Assembly (NCBI GenBank): GCA_907165275.2
Contig: OU015653.1
Coordinates: forward strand, 9,516,001-9,580,000
DNA length: 64,000 nucleotides
Direction: 5' to 3'
From: Zygaena filipendulae
Lineage: Eukaryota; Arthropoda; Insecta; Lepidoptera; Zygaenidae
Part shown: in pieces, positions 43,801 to 54,181 of the stretch
Numbering within the stretch: the first letter of the stretch is position 1
Layout of the letters: every line of letters starts with the position of its first letter
Translations under genes and position numbers: made by a program
Notes under the pieces: generated by a model
The model's database searches: none
Seen by the model: only the letters and a program-made list of their open reading frames with translations
Told to the model about the DNA's origin: nothing

Positions 43801-46800
43801 TAGAATGGGGATGTGGACTACTTTTGAAAATCAAAATTCTAATTAGTCCGTCAGTTAGAAAATAAAAAAAAAATAGACACGTATTTATTGCTTTTTTAAA
43901 TAAATTAAAATATATAGAGATAAAGCGCATTAAAGTTTAGGGTGAGGGGGTCGTGACGTCACTAACCGCTAAAACCGCCATACAAACTGTCAGAATAGTG
44001 ACGTCATGCGAAATTTCAACTCAATATATTATCGTGGTTATTTTTTGATTATACGTAAAAAAAGAAAAAATACGTGTCCAATATTTTTTAATAATCTAAA
44101 AGATAGACTAAAAAAAAACTAGTCAACATGCCTATTAATCCCGAGCATAGCGATTTAAAAATTTTACATACGTACCTACCTAGAATTTATATGTGGGGAA
44201 CCTGGGGATGGTCGATCCCTAGTATTTAAAGTTTTACCAAACATGATACATTTTTTTCCGCTGGCAACACTGATTCATTCATTCCTGACTTCACTTTCTA
44301 TCATATCATACTTTGACAAATGTCAATGGTTTGCAAATGGCGGATGGTTAAGTATTTGCGTCGCGTGATATTTGATTTTCGGTAAGTTTTAGCTGGATTT
44401 ATTTAATAAAATGTGAAGTAAATGCTATTAGTGACTATATTTATTTTGTTAGTCGTCTATTTGAGTGTACAATAGCTTTGATTAACTTGAAATATACGAT
44501 TACTAGTTTTGAGTGTGTCACGTTTTATAATCTCACTATGTATGGGGAGACTTTGTCCTTTTCTTTGGCGGTAACATGATCCCAGGATCATGTGTCCCTT
44601 GATGGATCAAATATCAAAGTAATATTCAACAATTTGATAGTTACTTCGAAGCTATTTCACTTTTTGAAGAGACTATTTACAGATAGGTATTTAATTTTTA
44701 GAAGAAAGTTTATTTTTTAAAAAACCTTATGAGTAAATAAAAGCGAAAGTTACATTTTTTATATTAAAATAATTGATCACCAGTATTATGTTATTATTAA
44801 AAAAAAAACTTATTTCTCATTTAATATTAAAAAAATATAGATCACGATGTGTTAGATTTCCCCATAAATTCATTTCCTATACACTAAGTTAATAAATCAA
44901 AAGAGAATAAACCCTCTAAATATAGCATTCACACTACAAATCTGCTTACAATGTATCTCCAATCATGGGAGATTCGATTCCTGCGGATCAAGTCATCTGT
45001 CGGTGGGAATTAAACTTGTAAGAATAAAAGGTACAGTAAATATCTGTTCGTTGTGTGTTTTCCTATTTCTATATACATTTTTGAGTGCGAATCGAGTTAT
45101 TTAATCGATGAGAATCAGGTATGGGGAGACATGGTACAAATTTGATTACCACGTCTCCCCCTGGGATCAAAGCTCCCAATCAGGGGTAAACAAATCTCCC
45201 TAACACAGGGACATATGGTAAAAGTCTATGGTAAGGAATTTCATTAAATAATTAGTTAAATTGTGGAATAATCTACTTCTTATTCAAACTATCAATGGAT
45301 AGATAAATTCCAAATCGTTTGACCTAAAAAGTTAACCAGTACCGCAAAAAATAAAAAAAATAGAGGCCAAAATCAAAGTGGATGATCAACCCTCCGAAGT
45401 TTCCCCTATAAGATTTTTAACTTGATTAGCCAAAGATAACTGGAATGTGAAAACTAACCAAGTTGTATGCTCCTTTAAAAGTATGAATAAATTTCAGGAT
45501 ACAGAACTTGGTACTAGGTACCCATTTAGATTTCAATTCTTTTGTTGACTTTTCTTAATATTGTACTTGTCTCCCATTTGTGTTTTTGAGGGGGGATCTT
45601 TGAGGGGATTACTTTTAGTAATAAATTATTATTCATCATTCAAAAGTGATTTACTTATAAGTTTTTTCCGCAACAAATGCAACTACAATAAGAACTTCTA
45701 TTTTAGGTTAATTTATGAGCTAGGTATTTTAGTTGTGACACAAATCTATCTACATGTTTAGTCGAATCAATCAATCAATTTTTTATTAATAAATTTGAAT
45801 AAATTTACAAGTCACTTTTTTGTCATATACTATACTTATAATTTAATCAACACTTAACATCATACCTACGTTTAATTGAATTGTCTAATATGACCTATTT
45901 AAAATAAATATTGATTACCTACCTAGTATATCTATACTAATATTATAAAGAGCAAAAGTTTGTGAGTTTGTGACGTTGTAGGGGGTAATCTCTGGACATC
46001 GACCACACAGCCCATAGACGCCTAATGTTTGATTTTGCGTATTGAATGCATTCTGGCGACTAGCTGAGGTAAGATGAAGCGGGGTTGCAACGCCGTGATT
46101 GGCTAATTCAAGGCCACACGCGCTAGTTACACGCGCCACGAAACGTTGGAAAGAAATAGATTAATTTACGCAACGGGAAAGAATGAGACGGCACGATAGT
46201 TTGAGTACTTTGTTTTAAAACCACGACCAGTGAACCGTGAACTCCGTACTTGCGAAAAAATTTGTTGATTTCCTTGTTTCTCATAAACAAATAAAGATAA
46301 TAGTTACTTATACAAGTGAAATGTTATCCCATCTTTCTCCATATTAGATGTGTTGCTTTTTTTACCGCACCATTTAATGCTACACTGAGGCATTTTGAGT
46401 TTTTTTTAGCACTTCCTTTATGCACTCCGATCGTGTTGACAGGTCACAGTAGTGGTCGACACTGATTGAGTATTTCCGCGCGGACATTTATATCGGAACT
46501 ATAAGTCAGATGTGTTGTCAGGAGCCATTCGCCTGTTATTAGGCGTCTATGGGCTGTGTGGTCGATGTCTCTGGATCTGCTGAACCGATTTTGAAAATTC
46601 TTTCATTTATAGGAAGCTATACAGTGACCCTGAGTGTCTTAGGGTAATTCGGAGTTCCCGCGGCAACTCCGAATTTCCCGCGGATAAAACCACGGGGGAA
46701 CAGCTCTCTGGATCTACTGAACCGATTTTGAAAGTTCTTTCATTTATAGGAAGCTACAGTGATCCTGAGGGACATAGGGTACTTTTTATCCCGGAATTCC

Positions 46801-49800
46801 CACGGGAACTTCGGAATTTGTGAGGTTGTAATTTCTGGATCTTCTGAACGAATTTTGAAAAATTTTTCACTTATATAGGAAGCTATAGTGATTTTGAGTG
46901 ACATAGTTAAATAGATATAGACATAGTTCGCGGGAATTATATGTATATCAACAACATAAGTAGCATACTGGTCATAAGTAATAAATTAATAATATTATCA
47001 ATTAAATTAATATCTTGAAATAGAAATTCAATACAATAATTATTGAATATTTTACATTTTAATGGATCAGTTTACAATCGAAATTCAATACAATAAATTA
47101 ATATTTTACATTCTATGGATCAGTGCACATTGAGGTTTTTACTTTATGAAACAAGTCTCTCTTATATCTTACATCATTAAAGCAAAACCACAACGCCTTC
47201 ACAGCCAGTTAGTTAAGGATTTGAAGAATTTATTTATCAGTAAAGAATTCAACAGCTGCGCTGTTAAACTCCAAATTGACGGTCTGTTTGGATATCATCC
47301 GTGGCAGTAATCCATACCCCGTGCCCATCGACGGTCAGTTAACGGATGTCATCCACGGATGTGATCCGTCGGATGTCATTCACCCCACTGACTGGCTGAA
47401 ATCCAGCGCTTCTTTTCTCGACCGGCCGACAGTGTTACCAACTCTGGAAAATATTTTTCCCTGAAGGTTAAGTCTGAAGTATGAATTAAATAAATAATTA
47501 ATTTATAATAATTTATTAATAATTTATTTCATATTATGAGTTTAATTAAATAGCGCCAAGATTTTTGCCATAGTTTCAAAATTATTAGGGCGAATATATT
47601 GGTCTAAGCTGGGCATTGACGATCATTTTTAACCGACTTCTTTCGAATCAGTTTGGATGTAATCTGCTGGCGTCACTTCAAATGGTTTTAATGGTTTTAA
47701 CTTTTGTTCTTGCAGATTGTAACTTGTAATGATGTGCATACCGCTAATTGGCATGCATGTATGGCTAATACTTAAACAATGTAACTTTTATAACCTAATA
47801 CTATATTACCTATGTGCTGTGCTGTTGGTGTGCCAATAAATAAATAAAAATAAAGGTCTCTACCCGTAGTGGGTAGAGACCTTTATTTACGTATCATATC
47901 ATGACCGTGCTAGGAAAATGTCAGATATAAAAATATTCTTTGTATTAAAAGTAGGTATCAGTCTATGCTAAAAAGTCAGCCACTCAAAATAACCTACGTA
48001 TGTGCTGTGCTACTTGATCGTTTTGAAGTCGATGCCAACCCCTCCCATGTCTACAATGTAGTGGGAGTTGACTTACCGCCGCACTTAGAGTCGACTTTAA
48101 TGATTACTTAGTTAAGTATAGATTTTTAAAACAAAACTGCCGCAATCAGTTAAGTTTAATAAATCAATATTAATTTACATTAATAATTAATAATAATAAA
48201 ATAATAATTTACATTACTTAGTTAGTACATAGTTTTAAATATCTGGGCCTGTGGCTGGATAGCTCACTAAGGTGGGGTAAACACATTAATGAGACATCTC
48301 AAAAAGTTACTAAGTATCTCAATCCATTAAAAGTATTAGCAGGATCGAGTTGGGGTCTCCATCAGAAGCATTTGAGGCGGTTTTATATTGCTATCATCCG
48401 TAGTAGATTCGATTACGCTAGTTTTTTATATGATAACAGCAGTAAATCTAACTTAGTCAAATTAGACAGAATTCAAAACAAACTCTACGAGTAATCGGTG
48501 GCTATATTCGTAGTACTCCAATCCATGTCATGGAAAGCGATTTATGTAACCGTAGACGATATTTGGCAGGAAAGTTTTGGCTGAAGTGTAAATCATTCTC
48601 AAATAGTATAAAATAGTTAATATCCTACGAGTTCACTCTGATAATATGCGAGCTCGGTATGGGACTAATAAAAAACATCCCCTATTAGTATCAGTGCAGT
48701 CAGAGTTTAATTCGGTCCCATTTCAGGTACACATTCCACAACATCATACCAATTATGGTTAGAATTCAGTATTTACGAGAATAACTAGAACTTACAATAT
48801 GAGGTTTAGCGATATTGATCTTTTCCTTGAATCTAAGGCACAGTTTCAGGCTAATATAAGATGTCACTTCTATGACCTTTTCCGTGAAACGTGAGTGATC
48901 GCGTGGGGAGCATTTTGTTGCCTATACTTAATCCCATCAAAAACATAAATGTGAAAGTGGAAGCCAAGTATATTAAGCTTATGCTTAGTTGTTGACTTCG
49001 CCGACAAAAGAATTGATATCTAAATAGGTGCCAAGTTTTGTAGATAATCCTAAAATAGAAATATATTCAAAGGAGCATACAACTTGGCTAGGTTTCACTT
49101 TCAAGTTATCTTTAGCTAGTCAAATTATGTATATCTTCTTTATAATATAATCAGCAAATTACTGTTTTTATACCGTAAGGTCAATAGATCTTACCCCTTT
49201 AATATTTGGTTTGCTGGTAAAAACAAGCCAACAAAAATATTTATACTATAGTTAAATGAAGGGAATGATTTTGGAAATATTACATATTAATATAATTAGT
49301 TAATTATTATTTATTTCGTATCTTGTGGGAGGAATAATATAATTTTAAAATGTGAAATATAATTTAGAATATTAATTAATAAATAATATAATTTTAGAGG
49401 AATTAATTAATAAGTAATTAATTAATTATAATCAGTTATTTAATTATTCTCTTATATTTAACTACAATTATTAATTGTACAGAATCATTATACCACCCTT
49501 ATCGCGTGGTGAGCATTTTGCCGCCTATACTTAATATGATTTTTTTTACATCAAAATAGTTAAATAAAAGTAAAATTACTTAAAAAGGATAGAATAAAAC
49601 ATAAACCATCAGAAAAAGAAACATTTATCAAAATGACGTATTTGGTATTAGAAAAACAATGCTTTGGGAAATCATAACATTATCAACATATCAACAATAT
49701 TATCATTGACACTAATTGACTTATTACACTATTTCCAATTTAGGGAATGTGAATCGGACACAATTTAGGATCAGTGAGTGATAGAGAGAGAGAGAAAGAG

Positions 49801-50445
49801 TGATCACACTAAATTGTACCCTAAATCAACTACCTACTCTAGGGGTACCTACATTTTAATGTAGTGTGATCACTCGCTCTCTCTCTCACTCACTGATCCT
49901 AAACCGCTGTTCTAACTTCGATTACACCTTCCAATTTCCTAAATTGGTGTCTGACAAATTGTAAAGTGTATTATACGCTTATCAAATACTCTCATTTTGG
50001 GCTAGAAAATGGCCCAACGTAAACTGTATCCAAGTTTTCTCATACGAGATTAGCGTTTTGAACTCAAAATAAATAATGGTAGGTATGTTTTAGCTATGTT
50101 TTACCTAAACCTAGGAAAAGTTATCAGTTTTAATTTCTATTTTCACCATTGCGTATACGTAGGTAGGTATATTGACGGAATTAAAACTAAGCAACAAAAA
50201 ATCCATTAAAATGCCAATAACTCCTACTACCTACTACCTACCCTAATTAGTTAAATATTCAGTAAACAATATTGTTTACAGGTGAAATTTATGATACGGC
50301 GAAGAAGATCCTAAATGTGGTCGAGGGCACTAGTCAAGTGGTATCTATCTACGGGATGTTCGTATTGGACACCAAACAAGTTTTATATATGTTTTTTCTC
50401 GTAAGCAGTAACGCTATGGTTATAATTCAACTTATCTCACACTGA
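34819..50445 (+). CDS. Gr-IV: complete gustatory-receptor-like gene, 4 exons, 391 aa
   Basis: Predicted chemosensory membrane receptor, sister of Gr-II. Exons are 34819..35598, 36675..36752, 43422..43575 and 50282..50445, with the same lengths and phases as the other copies and AG/GT borders throughout (donors GTAAGT, GTATGT, GTAAGC). Exon 1 carries MKYSEYLSKDILDSDF and SIDDLPEIASDP; exon 3 reads TVSLLEAVVLGSWILFYW; exon 4 ends FVLDTKQVLYMFFLVSSNAM and a TGA. Introns 2 and 3 are about 6.7 kb each, against 0.5 and 1.2 kb in Gr-II, because a LINE, a CTCGAG-motif repeat and several MITEs have inserted. Intron 1 holds a CGG palindrome absent from Gr-II. The reading frame is intact in spite of this. 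Splicing across the long introns is inferred. Confidence 0.88.
35850..36325. repeat. Insertion with a long CGG-rich palindrome
   Basis: Arms of about 65 bases, GGCCACAGTCTCGGCGGCGG outward and CCGCCGCCGAGACTGTGG returning, both include GCAGCAAAAACAAACGG-type DNA and surround a loop of about 45 bases. Gr-II intron 1 runs straight through the equivalent site (near 10160), so the whole of about 470 bases is an insertion. Proline- and alanine-rich frames on both strands are a by-product of the repeats. Confidence 0.65.
36930..37166. mobile_element. Family P palindromic MITE, complete 237-bp copy
   Basis: Same length as the copy at 4862-5098. It starts CCGCCGCACTCAGAGTCGAC and ends GTCGACTCTGAGTGTGGCCG. 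TTA flanks it on both sides (36927-36929 and 37167-37169). It lies in Gr-IV intron 2 directly before the LINE. Confidence 0.85.
37429..38019 (+). pseudogene. LINE ORF2, endonuclease part
   Basis: Apurinic-type endonuclease domain that nicks target DNA for retrotransposition. Visible motifs are YQNVRGLRSK (catalytic Asn), VTESFL (catalytic Glu), VVYLPPS and IIGDFNL (Asp, Asn). The last motif, SDAYHPP (SDH box), lies beyond the insertion at about 38533-38553. The start ATG at 37429 overlaps the end of ORF1 closely. The frame passes into the inserted element at 38020 and ends inside it. Confidence 0.85.
38020..38487. mobile_element. 468-bp nested element splitting the LINE endonuclease
   Basis: The perfect inverted ends TGTGCGTTCCGTGG and CCACGGAACGCACA are flanked by CCGGG on both sides (38015-38019 and 38488-38492). 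Further AGCCACAGAACG or AGCCACGGAACG motifs occur inside near 38083, 38362, 38413 and 38472. No coding potential. A 5-bp duplication with TG...CA ends would also suit a solo LTR, but the long inverted ends and repeated subterminal motif favour a DNA transposon. Family unknown. Confidence 0.7.
38493..40850 (+). pseudogene. LINE ORF2, reverse transcriptase part
   Basis: Continues the frame interrupted at 38019. It begins with the end of the endonuclease (VRVAGDIEPLVASDAYHPPL). The reverse transcriptase follows: DFRPIAVLSVFGKLFE, VTYFDFKKAFDRVDND, GVSQGSTLGPTLF and the catalytic FADDLKLF. A CR1/Jockey-like thumb and C-terminus carry ARYLYKKLYRYYPYLY and RRKILLVINFYNLLH. A GC-rich Gly/Arg segment near the end (GGGRGGGGGGARR) is unusual. 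Stop at 40848-40850. No frameshift seen after the insertion, so this copy is fairly young. Clade assignment is by motif only. Confidence 0.85.
40919..41689. other. Unassigned intron DNA in Gr-IV intron 2
   Basis: AT-rich sequence with one GC-rich patch at about 41420-41560 (TCCCGCCGGGGAACCACGG). No repeat family or gene is recognised. Confidence 0.4.
41690..43090. repeat. Repeat with inverted CTCGAGCGCGTCAGAT motifs
   Basis: The 16-base motif CTCGAGCGCGTCAGAT, or close variants, occurs on + at 41705, 41835 and 41973 and on - at 42935-42950 and 43055-43070. Other TCTGAC/GTCAGA sites lie between. Motifs therefore point inward from both sides of about 1.4 kb. The centre contains GAGAGAGAG-rich DNA and a GCGTCATGAGCGATGAAC segment. 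Possibly a non-autonomous transposon with subterminal repeats. Confidence 0.5.
43140..43237 (-). pseudogene. Unidentified GC-rich coding-like fragment
   Basis: A short island with GC-rich third positions reads YLERILGMPWHICASN and TLSGAGLANDVAWPIPND on the - strand, then is lost in AT-rich DNA. No splice borders were found. It looks like a captured piece of a host coding sequence, but I do not recognise the protein. Confidence 0.35.
43804..44136 (-). mobile_element. Family X MITE, copy 5
   Basis: Reverse orientation in Gr-IV intron 3. It has TAATTAGTCCGTCAGTTAG, AAGTTTAGGGTGAGGGGG and ATACGTGTCCAATATTTT. The ends AATGGGGATGT and ACATGCCTATT are complementary apart from one base. Confidence 0.75.
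44195..45406. repeat. Possible non-autonomous DNA transposon
   Basis: The left GGGGAACCTGGGGATGGTCG and the complement of the right CAACCCTCCGAAGTTTCCCC are similar. Inside are GGGGAGACTTTGTCC and CACGTCTCCCCCTGGGATCA. Style and ends recall the pogo-like element at 30545, but a TA duplication is not clean and no protein remains. Confidence 0.3.
45937..46920 (+). repeat. Cluster of family S repeats
   Basis: Three partial copies: one starts CTATACTAATATTATAAAGA near 45934; the others hold CTGAACCGATTTTGAAAATT (46578) and CTGAACCGATTTTGAAAGTT (46718) with ACTCCGAATTTCCCGCGGAT and TTTATCCCGGAATTCCCACG. GGCGTCTATGGGCTGTGTGG near 46543 is the complement of sequence at 46002, forming an inverted pair about 540 bases apart. 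Confidence 0.6.
46921..47849. other. Intron DNA without a recognised gene
   Basis: AT-rich sequence with a stretch at 47276-47464 that is GC-richer and reads open. It contains GGATGTCATCCACGGATGTG, itself a local palindrome, and no family motif. From about 47640 a retroposon-like end with CCAATAAATAAATAAA follows. Confidence 0.4.
47852..47892. repeat. Perfect hairpin, 18-bp arms
   Basis: AAATAAAGGTCTCTACCC and GGGTAGAGACCTTTATTT flank GTAGT. It lies directly after an AATAAATAAATAAA retroposon tail, so it may have arisen by template switching at that tail. Confidence 0.6.
48074..48232. repeat. Family P palindrome, broken copy
   Basis: The left arm CCGCCGCACTTAGAGTCGAC to CTGCCGCAATCAG is present after TTA. 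The right arm is lost in AT-rich DNA. Confidence 0.6.
48233..48895 (+). pseudogene. LINE reverse-transcriptase fragment with frameshifts
   Basis: The + strand reads KYLGLWLDSSLRWGKHINET, then LNPLKVLAGSSWGLHQKHLR and RFYIAIIRSRFDYASFLYDN, the thumb and connection region of a LINE polyprotein. Frames are broken after about 48487 (RIQNKLYE then a stop) and again near 48615. The catalytic FADD box is not included. It differs from the 37170 LINE. Confidence 0.7.
49739..49970. repeat. Foldback MITE family Q, copy 1
   Basis: The inner arms GGATCAGTGAGTGATAGAGA and CTCACTCACTGATCC are complementary, with TAGTGTGATCACTCGCTCTC on one side. The outer parts GAATCGGACACAATTTAGG and CCTAAATTGGTGTCTGAC mirror each other loosely. 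A second copy is at 51295-51610. Confidence 0.6.
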
Positions 50446-50463
50446 AATATTATTATCGACTAA

Positions 50464-50610
50464 CGGCCGCACTCAGAATCGACTTTAATGATTACTTAGT
50501 TAAGTATAGATTTTTAAAACAAATCTGCCGCAATCAGAGACGTACAGTAAATTAATGTTAGTTGGTATTTAATGAGATGTAACTTAATTAGTTAAATGCC
50601 AATTAACATG
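50464..50610. repeat. Family P palindrome, broken copy
   Basis: It starts CGGCCGCACTCAGAATCGAC, 18 bases after the Gr-IV stop codon, and is cut after the central AACTTAATTAGTTAAATGCC by the CATGCCAG repeat. Confidence 0.65.
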
Positions 50611-50619
50611 CCAATCACG

Positions 50620-51113
50620 TTGCATGCCAGTAACTGCCAGAAAATCAAAATCTGTGCTAACTACTTGCATGGCAGATACAGGCATGCCAGTTAGTGTATA
50701 AACGTGAAAGTAGCTGTCATGTGCAAGTAGCTTGTATACAAGTGTGCCAGCTACAGAAATGTGTATTGTGTATTACCGGTTTTAAGGCGGGAATAGACAT
50801 GCCAGTAAAACAGGACAGTAGCGCGCATGCTAGTTAGTGGCATGTACAAGTTACTGGCACAACGCGTATAGATTTGCAAGTTAAACTTACATGCAATTTG
50901 CATCCTTGCGTGCCTGTACTTGCAAAACTGTTCAGCCCTCTGCGTCACCTCCCTCACCTTGCATGCCAGTAACTGCCAGAAAATCAAATGTTGTGCTAAC
51001 TACTTGCATGGCAGATACAGGCATGCCAGTTAGTGTATACACATGAAAGTAGCTGGCATGTGCAAGTAGCTTGTATACAAGTGTGCCAGCTACAGGCATG
51101 TGTAATTTGTATT
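50620..51113. repeat. Pair of about 155-bp direct repeats rich in CATGCCAG
   Basis: Units at 50620-50775 and 50959-51113 both run from TTGCATGCCAGTAACTGCCA through TGGCAGATACAGGCATGCCA to TGTGCCAGCTACAG. Many GGCATG/CATGCC words, also in the spacer, lie on both strands. Frames here are not coding. Confidence 0.7.
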
Positions 51114-51294
51114 CCCGACTTAATGAGAAGAGAATAGAAGTGATTCGACTTAGCCGGCATGAGTCGTCGTGGAATCCAACAGTGCGCAGCGTAGTTTCGT
51201 TTAATACATTTTGAAGATGACGATTTTAATTGAGTGTGGTATCATGGTTCGCGGGTGTTTCGCTGAACCGCGCGCGAATGTGGAGAGCGCTTAG

Positions 51295-51610
51295 AGTCAG
51301 TGAGTGAGAGAGAGAAAGAGCCAGTGATCATACTACACTAAATTGCACCCTAAATCGACCACTCTAGGGTACATTATAATGTAGTGTGATCACTCGCTCT
51401 CTCTCTCATATGTAATGTAGTGTGATCACTCGCTCTCTCTCTCATACACCGACCCTAGATTGGTGCCGACGCGATTACACTGCCCTAGGGCAGTAGCATC
51501 GTAACCAATTTAGGGAGAAGTTGATTGATTTCACTAAATTGGATTCTAACTGTTCTAAACTTCGATTAAACCTGCCGATTTCTTAAATTGGTGTCGGACA
51601 AATTGTAAAG
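51295..51610. repeat. Foldback MITE family Q, copy 2, internally duplicated
   Basis: It contains AGTCAGTGAGTGAGAGAGAG and two tandem copies of TAATGTAGTGTGATCACTCG. The right end TAAATTGGTGTCGGACAAAT matches the copy at 49739. Confidence 0.6.
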
Positions 51611-51974
51611 TACTTGAAATATTCTAAAAATCTTCCACCAAATCACCAACGACATTAAATTTCGCCAGATCTGGTGAAAAGTGACAACACTGTTGAATTG
51701 GCAGTCCAATTTTGTGTAGTGTAATCACTCGTTTCCGATTTAGGGCCCTACATTGATGACTTGAAATTGTAAAATGTAATAAGCGCTTTAGTCGCGGCCG
51801 GCCGGCGCGGTGCCGCGTCCCCCCACACCCACGCGTCCCCCGCTGCTGTTTTCCTAGTGTGCGTGAGAATTTGCGCATGTTGTGTTTGTGTTGTTGACGC
51901 CAGGAGGGAAGCAGAGCGGCATGAAACAGATAGAACTTTTGCAAATACCTACCTACTCGCGACGCGTCTCGGCC

Positions 51975-52150
51975 GGTAAGATTCTCTTAACGGCTCAACC
52001 GATCGTCATGAAAATTTGCATATACGTTGTCAGTGGTATAGAGATACAGGGTACTTTTTATTCCGTAATTACCGCGGGAACTCCGAAATTAACACCCTCC
52101 AAGTTTCAGGTCTCTACGATCAGCGGTTTAGGCGTGCGGTAGTGCGTTGG
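51975..52150 (+). repeat. Family S repeat fragment
   Basis: It contains ACGGCTCAACCGATCGTCAT, GATACAGGGTACTTTTTATT and CCGCGGGAACTCCGAAATTA, all typical of the family, but the ends are missing. Confidence 0.6.
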
Positions 52151-52747
52151 TCAGACAGTCAGTCATTTAAGGACAAAGCATTTTAACCTATAGATATTAT
52201 ATTGTAGTAGGTGCGTATGTAAAGAAGTGTATTTACAAAAATGTTAACGCCCAGCCCTTGGGTGAAGACAATTATTCATTACAATATGATTAATTGCCTT
52301 GAAGCTTGCCTGACACGACGGATGCGCTTTTTTGTTTCATGACGATCGGTATAAAAATGCCAAGTATTCCAAAGCCTTATCACATTACTGTGTGGAACAT
52401 TATACATATATGATTAGATTATGATTTATTCTCTTTAAAAATAACATTTAATTTTATTCAAAATTCAATAAATCCACTAAAAAGATTGTCAACACACACT
52501 GTTTATTAGCCCAATAAATTGAAAAAAAAAAATGTAAAAAATGTAAATACTTATGTAATAATAGTTTGTACCTATCTAATTGTAACAAAAAATGTCAAGT
52601 TGAACACACACTTGAACAAAAGTTAGGTAAACAATTTATTTTATTATTAATACCTTGGTAAATAAATAAAGTCACTCTTTTTACAATTACACTCTCTGGA
52701 CCATTTGCGAATTGGACCATTTGCGCCTAAACGGATATAATATTATA

Positions 52748-53036
52748 TTGAGGGGTATAAAATCAAAGGCAGCTAGTTGCATGTTTTTTTCAAATTTGGA
52801 GTATGAATGCCATTAAATTCATCTCATGATTATTTACGGATTCCGCTTAGTACTTACTACTTGTTATCAAATGCAGCTGATAGTCATAAAAAACAATAAT
52901 TGAAAACTAGGATTGGAATCAAAATCAGCTAAAACGTTCCTTGTCAACATCAAAGTTTAAGATAGATAAAAGTTTTCTTTCATTTTGTGAAAAATTTAAG
53001 ATTGTGCACATAGCTAGCTGATTCTATACCCCTCAA
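52748..53036. mobile_element. 289-bp MITE with TTATA flanks
   Basis: The ends TTGAGGGGTATAAAATCA and TGATTCTATACCCCTCAA are complements with one mismatch, and AGCTAG lies next to each. TTATA is present on both sides (52743-52747, 53037-53041). Confidence 0.7.
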
Positions 53037-53150
53037 TTATACCTATTATGATTTATGTGAAAATTATCATGTCAAATACATACGTATTGTGAATAATATA
53101 ATGTCATTATTTTATGTTTTTTGGAAAGATCTCTGGACGAGTGACCTGCC

Positions 53151-53270
53151 GGGCTAAGATGCGCAACACGATAAAAATTTATCGAGCCATTTTATCGATT
53201 CTCGTCGACATATTGTATGGCTTTGTCGACGAGAATCGATAAAATTTTATCGTGTTGCGCATCTTAGCCC
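53151..53270. repeat. 120-bp palindromic MITE
   Basis: GGGCTAAGATGCGCAACACG and CGTGTTGCGCATCTTAGCCC are perfect complements. The inner GATTCTCGTCGACA and TGTCGACGAGAATC boxes mirror as well, leaving a short loop. Confidence 0.7.
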
Positions 53271-53324
53271 CCCTGGTAAATATGCGCACTGCTCATTTAT
53301 GTATTTGTATTTTATATAAAAGTA

Positions 53325-53830
53325 GCTGTCCCCCGCGATTTCAACCGCGGTAATTTCGGAGTTAATTCCGGGAAAAGAGTAGGCACTCTATGTCCTTCTT
53401 TGTACCCCGACAGTATTTTACGGGGATTAGCTCTTCCCCGAATTAATTCCGGAGTTCCCGCGGGAATTCCGGGATAAAAAATATCCTATCTTTTAAGTTG
53501 GGCCAAATACAACATAGTAACCAAATTTCATCATGATCGATTCAGTAGTTTAGGAGTCCATCGCGGACAAACAACGTGACACGTGATTTATATATATTAC
53601 TAGCTGTCCCCCGCGATTTCATCCGCGGTAATTTCGGAGTTCCCGCGGAGGTTGCGGGAAAAAAGTACTCTATGTCCTTCAGTTCCCGAGGGAATTCCGG
53701 GATAAAAACTATCCTATCTTTTAAGTTGGACCATTTTATGAATGGTTACAAAATTTTATCAAAATCCGTTCAGTAGTTTCGGAGTCCATCGCGGACAAAC
53801 AACGTGACACGTGATTTATATATATTAGAT
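53325..53830 (-). repeat. Two family S repeats in tandem
   Basis: Each starts GTAGCTGTCCCCCGCGATTT or CTAGCTGTCCCCCGCGATTT and ends GCGGACAAACAACGTGACAC before an AT-rich tail. The second is slightly deleted. Confidence 0.7.
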
Positions 53831-54181
53831 ATTAGATCGATAGTATTATCATAATATACCTACTTTTTAACGACAATAAAATGGCACTAATTCAATATCT
53901 TAACAGTTTATTTATATGATTCTTAGTATAATGTAATACTAGTAACTAATTAATGTTTGGCAGTCGTAGTCACCGCTACTGTAGATTAATTAATATTTAT
54001 CGTTTGCATATTCCGTTGTATCTAAGTTTCACTTCAATAAATTGGATATAATTATTATGCTTACTAACTTCTTTGTTACTAAACTTCGATGCCATCACAT
54101 CACATCATCTTGTGACATTTTATTTCAACCATTCATCAAAATTATATCTAACAAATATTTGACCTTATGGAAAGCAATATA

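Larger units (their letters stand above)
52230..54170 (+). repeat. Shared 3' module of Gr-IV, expanded by insertions
   Basis: Landmarks are CGACGGATGCGCTTTTTTG (52316), ATATCTTAACAGTTTATTTA (53896), ATTTATCGTTTGCATATTCC (53995) and CACTTCAATAAATTGGATAT (AATAAA at 54036-54041). A MITE, a palindrome and two family S repeats lie within it. Confidence 0.55.

Noticed and set aside
47276..47464. 62-codon open frame with balanced composition
   Set aside because: No domain recognised, contains a local palindrome, and no splice partners were found; kept only as a note.
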